64,000 bases of DNA from Oscillatoriaceae cyanobacterium Prado104. GTDB taxonomy: Bacteria > Cyanobacteriota > Cyanobacteriia > Cyanobacteriales > Microcoleaceae. The notes under the pieces are model-generated. The model saw only the letters and a list, made by a program, of their open reading frames with translations, did no database searches and was not told where the DNA came from. A program made the position numbers and the translations under genes. The first letter of the stretch is position 1; each line of letters begins with the position of its first letter. The stretch covers positions 47,951-111,950 of the forward strand of contig JALOON010000012.1 in the NCBI GenBank assembly GCA_025454405.1, written 5' to 3'. Below, in pieces: positions 60,811 to 64,000 of the stretch.

Positions 60811-61102
60811 TTTCACTGTAATTTTCATATATTAATAAAAAATACACAGTAACTTTACAAAACTGTTGGTTTTGTTTAAAGATTGTGCAAACCTCAGCAG
60901 TAAAGGTTAGAGAGTCTCGTAAGATAGGTTGCATAAGCAATCTAGGACTTGCGCGCTCTGACCCAAGAAATCGAGTTGTTTGCCGATATTAAAGGCGATC
61001 GATCCTGTATTTTAGCGAACAAATCCGGTTGTTGCTTGATTCCTTAAAGGAACGCCGATCGTCTCGATCCGGATCGGCTCTAAATCAACCAAATTATCTC
61101 AA

Positions 61103-61768
61103 ATGCTTTCTTTATTTGTTCGGGAAAATACTTACCAGGTGCGTGTATCAAGAAGACCAGTACACCGATCCGTAACCAGCAAGGCAAAACGGTCGATCGA
61201 TATTTTAGGTGCACTGCTGGGACTGGCGATTACTGCTGCGATAGCGGTGCCGGTAGCAGTAGCGATGGCGTTAGACAGTCCCGGCCCCCTGCTGTACAGC
61301 CAAACGCGGTGCGGTTTTAGGGGGCGGCGTTTCAAAATCTGGAAATTTCGATCGATGGTGGTGGGCGCAGACAAGCTGAAACATTTAGTTATTAACGAAG
61401 CTAAGGGCCATATTTTTAAGAATGAAAATGACCCGCGCATTACTCGCATTGGCCGGTTTTTGCGGAGGACGAGTTTGGATGAATTGCCTCAATTCTGGAA
61501 CGTGTTGGTAGGAGACATGAGTTTGGTGGGAACTCGACCGCCCACTCCCGATGAGGTTGCTGCTTACGATAGTTCTCACTGGCAGCGTTTGAATGTCAAA
61601 CCGGGCATGACTGGCGAGTGGCAAGTTAACGGGCGTTCTGAAGTTAAAGATTTTGAGGATATCGTGCGGATGGATCTGGACTATCAGAAAAAATGGTCTT
61701 TGATCTACGACTTTAATTTGATTTGCAAAACGGTGTGGGTGGTGCTGAGTAAAAGCGGCGCGTGTTAA
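61103..61768 (+). CDS. Phosphoglycosyl transferase (bacterial sugar transferase)
   Basis: A 221-residue membrane-associated monotopic phosphoglycosyl transferase. After a basic N-terminus one re-entrant helix (ILGALLGLAITAAIAVPVAVAMALDSPGPLLYSQ), then the catalytic part GFRGRRFKIWKFRSMVVGAD, the DPRITRIGRFLRRTSLDELPQFWNVLVGDMSLVGTRPP signature with the Asp-Glu dyad, and the end GEWQVNGRSEVKDF. It moves a sugar-1-phosphate from UDP-sugar to undecaprenyl phosphate, the first step of exopolysaccharide assembly. It lacks the extra N-terminal helices of WcaJ. No other glycosyltransferases are adjacent. Confidence 0.92.
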   Translation: MLSLFVRENTYQVRVSRRPVHRSVTSKAKRSIDILGALLGLAITAAIAVPVAVAMALDSPGPLLYSQTRCGFRGRRFKIWKFRSMVVGADKLKHLVINEAKGHIFKNENDPRITRIGRFLRRTSLDELPQFWNVLVGDMSLVGTRPPTPDEVAAYDSSHWQRLNVKPGMTGEWQVNGRSEVKDFEDIVRMDLDYQKKWSLIYDFNLICKTVWVVLSKSGAC

Positions 61769-61798
61769 ATGGGTAGATTGTTGTGGGTTGTCTGGTTA

Positions 61799-61850
61799 AG
61801 AAGGAAGAAGGAAGAAGGAAGAAGGAAGAAGGAAGAAGGAAGAAGGTTGT
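61799..61850. repeat. GAAGGAA heptamer tract
   Basis: Seven GAAGGAA heptamers between the sugar transferase and the ADP-ribosylglycohydrolase; related TTCTTTC/TTCCTTC heptamers stand before pgsA (62894-62927). Confidence 0.9.
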
Positions 61851-61903
61851 CAGTGAGCAACTACATTCTGTATATAATAAATAATATAATAACGCAAAAA
61901 AGT

Positions 61904-62746
61904 ATGTTACTCGAATTGGCGATCGGGGATGCTTACGGTGCTGGTTTTGAGTTTGTTGGTGAAGAGACGATCGAACTGCATAACAATCTTAACGGTTATC
62001 TAAAACATCCCCATCACGACATTAAACCCGGATGCTACACGGACGATACGCAGATGAGTTTGGCTGTAGCAGAAGCTATTATCAGTCAAGAACCTTGGAC
62101 GCCGGAACTTTTAGCCGCGAAATTTGTGGAAGCTTTTCAGCGCGATCGGCGAGTTGGTTATGCAAGCAAGTTTTACAATTTTTTACTAGAAGTTCGAGAT
62201 GGCAAAGAATTTTTAGAAAAGATTAACTTCGCTAGCGATCGCAGTGGCGCGGCGATGCGGGCCAGTCCGATCGGTATTTTTCCAACTATTGAAAAAGTCA
62301 TCGAAAATACTACAATTCAAGCAGCAATTACTCACAATACGACTGATGGCATTAATGCAGCTAGAGCGGCCGCTTTGATGTCGCATTATTTTATTTACCA
62401 GCTAGGTTTAAAGCAGGATTTAGGCAATTTCCTGGAACAGCACGTATCAGGTGAATGGTCGGTTCCTTGGGTAGGGAAAGCGAGCGCTAAAGGTATAGAC
62501 TGCGTTAGAGTGGCTATTACTGCTGTCATGCGGAACGATCGCCTGAGCAAACTCCTGCAAGATTGCATTGCTTTTTCTGGGGATGTGGATACAGTAGCAA
62601 CTATTGCTTTAGCCGCTGCTTCCTGCTGCGGAGAAATTACCCAAGACCTGCCAGAAAATTTGGTGCAAGGATTAGAAAATGTAGCTTACGGCAGGGATTA
62701 TATCATACAATTAGATCGACAATTAATGAATTTAATGGTGCGGTAA
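61904..62746 (+). CDS. ADP-ribosylglycohydrolase family protein
   Basis: A 280-residue protein of the DraG/ARH family. The metal-binding signatures are AIGDAYG, GCYTDDTQMSLAVAEAI (T46, D47, D48, T49) and the C-terminal SGDVDTVATIALAAA. Members remove ADP-ribose from arginine or other residues or hydrolyse related compounds; DraG reactivates nitrogenase reductase, but no dinitrogenase genes are near. I chose ATG 61904; the frame is open from 61769 but that part is read from GAAGGAA heptamers and AT-rich sequence. The gene may share a transcript with the upstream transferase. Confidence 0.9.
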   Translation: MLLELAIGDAYGAGFEFVGEETIELHNNLNGYLKHPHHDIKPGCYTDDTQMSLAVAEAIISQEPWTPELLAAKFVEAFQRDRRVGYASKFYNFLLEVRDGKEFLEKINFASDRSGAAMRASPIGIFPTIEKVIENTTIQAAITHNTTDGINAARAAALMSHYFIYQLGLKQDLGNFLEQHVSGEWSVPWVGKASAKGIDCVRVAITAVMRNDRLSKLLQDCIAFSGDVDTVATIALAAASCCGEITQDLPENLVQGLENVAYGRDYIIQLDRQLMNLMVR

Positions 62747-62791
62747 AGTGACTGCGACATTCCCGGGACGATCGCACGCAATAAGATTCGT

Positions 62792-62843
62792 TTGTAGTGT
62801 GGACTTTAGTCCGCAGCCTGAGAGCGGACTCGCATTCCGCACG
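62792..62843. repeat. GTAGTG-GGACT repeat, copy 2
   Basis: TTTGTAGTGTGGACTTTAGTCCG, then GCGGACTCGCATTCCGCAC; degenerate member of the family also at 39694 and 63463. Confidence 0.65.
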
Positions 62844-62933
62844 ATCGATCGGTTTTTGTTATGGTAATCAGCCGGACATGATATTATTGCATTTTCCTTC
62901 TTTCTTCTTTCTTCTTCCTTCTTCCTTCATGTT

Positions 62934-63455
62934 ATGAATTTACCCAATCTGATTACTTTTTCTCGCTTGCTAGGAGTGCCTTTTCTGCTCTACGGTTTGT
63001 CCGAACCAACCGTACAAAGCCGCTGGATTTGCGTGGTGATTTTCGTAATAGCTGCGAGTACGGATTGGTTGGACGGCTATTTAGCTAGAAAACTTAACCA
63101 AATTACCGACTTGGGAAAATTTCTCGATCCATTAGTAGATAAATTGTTAGTGATAGCACCGCTTTTAGCTTTAATTGAATTGGGAAAAGTGCCTGTTTGG
63201 GGAGTATTTTTGATTTTGGGTCGAGAGTTGACAATTGCAGGTTGGCGCGTTAATAAAACAACTATTTCGGGAGCCAATATTTGGGGCAAATTGAAGACAG
63301 TAAGTCAGATTGTCGCGATCTCCATTCTCATCGCACCTCTATCTGAAGCATGGAATTTGCCGGCGATAATTGCTTTTTGGGTTTGCGTTGCTTTAACTTT
63401 GATTTCTGGGGCGATTTATTTGTGGCCGGAACAGGCGGCTAAAGTTGATAGTTGA
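62934..63455 (+). CDS. pgsA: CDP-diacylglycerol-glycerol-3-phosphate 3-phosphatidyltransferase
   Basis: A 173-residue membrane enzyme with about five helices and a perfect CDP-alcohol phosphatidyltransferase motif: D44-x2-D47-G48-x2-A51-R52-x8-G61-x3-D65-x3-D69 (DWLDGYLARKLNQITDLGKF). The N-terminus MNLPNLITFSRLLGVPF is typical of PgsA. It makes phosphatidylglycerol phosphate; phosphatidylglycerol is the only phospholipid of cyanobacteria and is needed in photosystems. The ATG at 62934 is preceded by a heptamer tract without a clear Shine-Dalgarno sequence. Monocistronic. Confidence 0.94.
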   Translation: MNLPNLITFSRLLGVPFLLYGLSEPTVQSRWICVVIFVIAASTDWLDGYLARKLNQITDLGKFLDPLVDKLLVIAPLLALIELGKVPVWGVFLILGRELTIAGWRVNKTTISGANIWGKLKTVSQIVAISILIAPLSEAWNLPAIIAFWVCVALTLISGAIYLWPEQAAKVDS

Positions 63456-63462
63456 TAAAGGT

Positions 63463-63512
63463 TTGTAGTGCGGACTTCAGTCCGAGAAGAGCGGACTGAA
63501 ATCCGCACTAAG
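63463..63512. repeat. GTAGTG-GGACT repeat, copy 3
   Basis: TTTGTAGTGCGGACTTCAGTCC paired with GGACTGAAATCCGCACTA behind pgsA; could form a hairpin in its message. Confidence 0.75.
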
Positions 63513-63709
63513 AACATCCAATCGCGTTCGATAGATTTGTAGAGATGTTTGTAGGGACATGGCAATGCCCATTGGTATCAACTTAAGAAATTTGGGAGGC
63601 GATCGCACTCTCAATGAAAGTGACGATCGCTCCTGACGACAACTCACCTCATGCGGCGGGTTAAAATCAGAAAAAGTATCGCCCCTGTGTCGCATGGGCA
63701 CTCAATTGT

Positions 63710-63910
63710 ATGAGTCGAAAAGGTTCAGTACGATCGGGCAATCCAGACTTGCGTCGAGCCACGCAACTACCGGGTCCGCCGATCGCAGAAATAGAAGCTC
63801 TGCTGTGGCAGTGGCTGACTCCTTCTAGCTTTAAGCCGTCACGTTTAACTCCAGGGGACAAAAAACTGCGCGATCGATTGTTGACGTTACCAGTAATGAT
63901 GCATTGGTAA
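63710..63910 (+). pseudogene. IS4-like transposase N-terminal fragment
   Basis: A 66-codon frame, ATG 63710, reading IEALLWQWLTPSSFKPSRLT then DKKLRDRLLTLPVMMHW before TAA. The element L-x-RLL-x-LP-VM is the start of IS4-family transposases, in which it continues into further hydrophobic sequence and the DDE core. Here it stops after VM-MHW and no continuation is visible in the remaining 90 bp. I infer a remnant; whether more of the element lies outside the window is not known. Confidence 0.55.
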
Positions 63911-64000
63911 CAAGTTAGAAGGGAGGAGATTTTGTCAATACCCTTTTGGATAGAAATCAGATTGAATAATAATGATAATCAAACAAAGGTCAAGGTGGGA

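Noticed and set aside
61769..61903. N-terminal extension of the ADP-ribosylglycohydrolase
   Set aside because: Encoded by GAAGGAA heptamers and AT-rich sequence; the family begins at the ATG at 61904.
1..64000. tRNA or rRNA genes
   Set aside because: Scanning by eye for T-loop and anticodon-arm patterns found none; a covariance-model search would be decisive.

Overview
The window looks like a chromosomal segment of a filamentous, non-unicellular cyanobacterium of the Microcoleus/Oscillatoria/Phormidium type. Direct evidence: the HIP1 octamer GCGATCGC and its GATCG core are everywhere; photosynthesis genes psbX, ycf66, an hli gene and crr6 are present; there is a hormogonium-polysaccharide (hps) locus, found in filamentous forms; and the intergenic regions are full of heptanucleotide tandem repeats (STRR-like) and palindromic interspersed repeats. 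The genus is an inference. No tRNA, rRNA, CRISPR array or intact insertion sequence was recognised.

Layout. 1-9 kb: the 3' part of a large glycoside hydrolase, a 15-bp minisatellite, a small coiled-coil gene, a decayed small gene, a secreted hypothetical protein, a ClC channel and two tandem Rpn-type PD-(D/E)XK nuclease genes, the second overlapping an alpha/beta hydrolase. 10-16 kb: an FCP1-like HAD phosphatase, a J-domain protein and its DUF3143 partner, then on the minus strand lysA-cdaA-uppS (lysine/peptidoglycan precursor, c-di-AMP synthesis, undecaprenyl carrier), with rimI divergent from lysA. 16-28 kb: a perfect-TIR MITE, crr6, a Ycf55/DUF3685 receiver-like protein, a Pro-rich membrane protein, a Fur-family regulator, hli, two PPC-domain secreted proteins (one a trypsin-like protease), a redoxin/2OG-oxygenase fusion, and psbX followed by ycf66. 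28-34 kb: YggT, a sugar ABC permease, rpsF, and a cluster of small toxin-antitoxin-like genes with a broken aspartic protease and a VapC-like PIN protein. 34-42 kb: STAS, DedA, Uma2 nucleases and LD-carboxypeptidase.

37.9-48.2 kb is the most coherent system: on the minus strand hpsA (giant, 1743 codons), hpsB, hpsC and two further GspH-type pseudopilins, all with prepilin N-termini. They are expected to build a type II/IV-like pseudopilus for secreting the polysaccharide that hormogonia glide on. The set is interrupted before its last pseudopilin by an Uma2 gene, a broken second Uma2 and two copies of a ~210 bp repeat.

48-64 kb: repeat arrays, a DUF559 nuclease, a sulfotransferase, a TerB/Mo-nitrogenase-C-terminal-domain protein, a 34-bp tandem array, obgE, a polytopic membrane protein, a ~1400-residue coiled-coil/acidic/Hsp70-actin-like ATPase protein, a phosphoglycosyl transferase, an ADP-ribosylglycohydrolase, pgsA and an IS4-like transposase remnant. 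The recurring theme is a core genome riddled with small nuclease-like accessory genes, gene remnants and repeats, some of which have entered coding frames. I see no clearly undescribed multi-gene system. The best leads are the interrupted hps cluster, the coiled-coil/actin-like ATPase, the cysteine-less redoxin fusion and the repeats that have become coding sequence.
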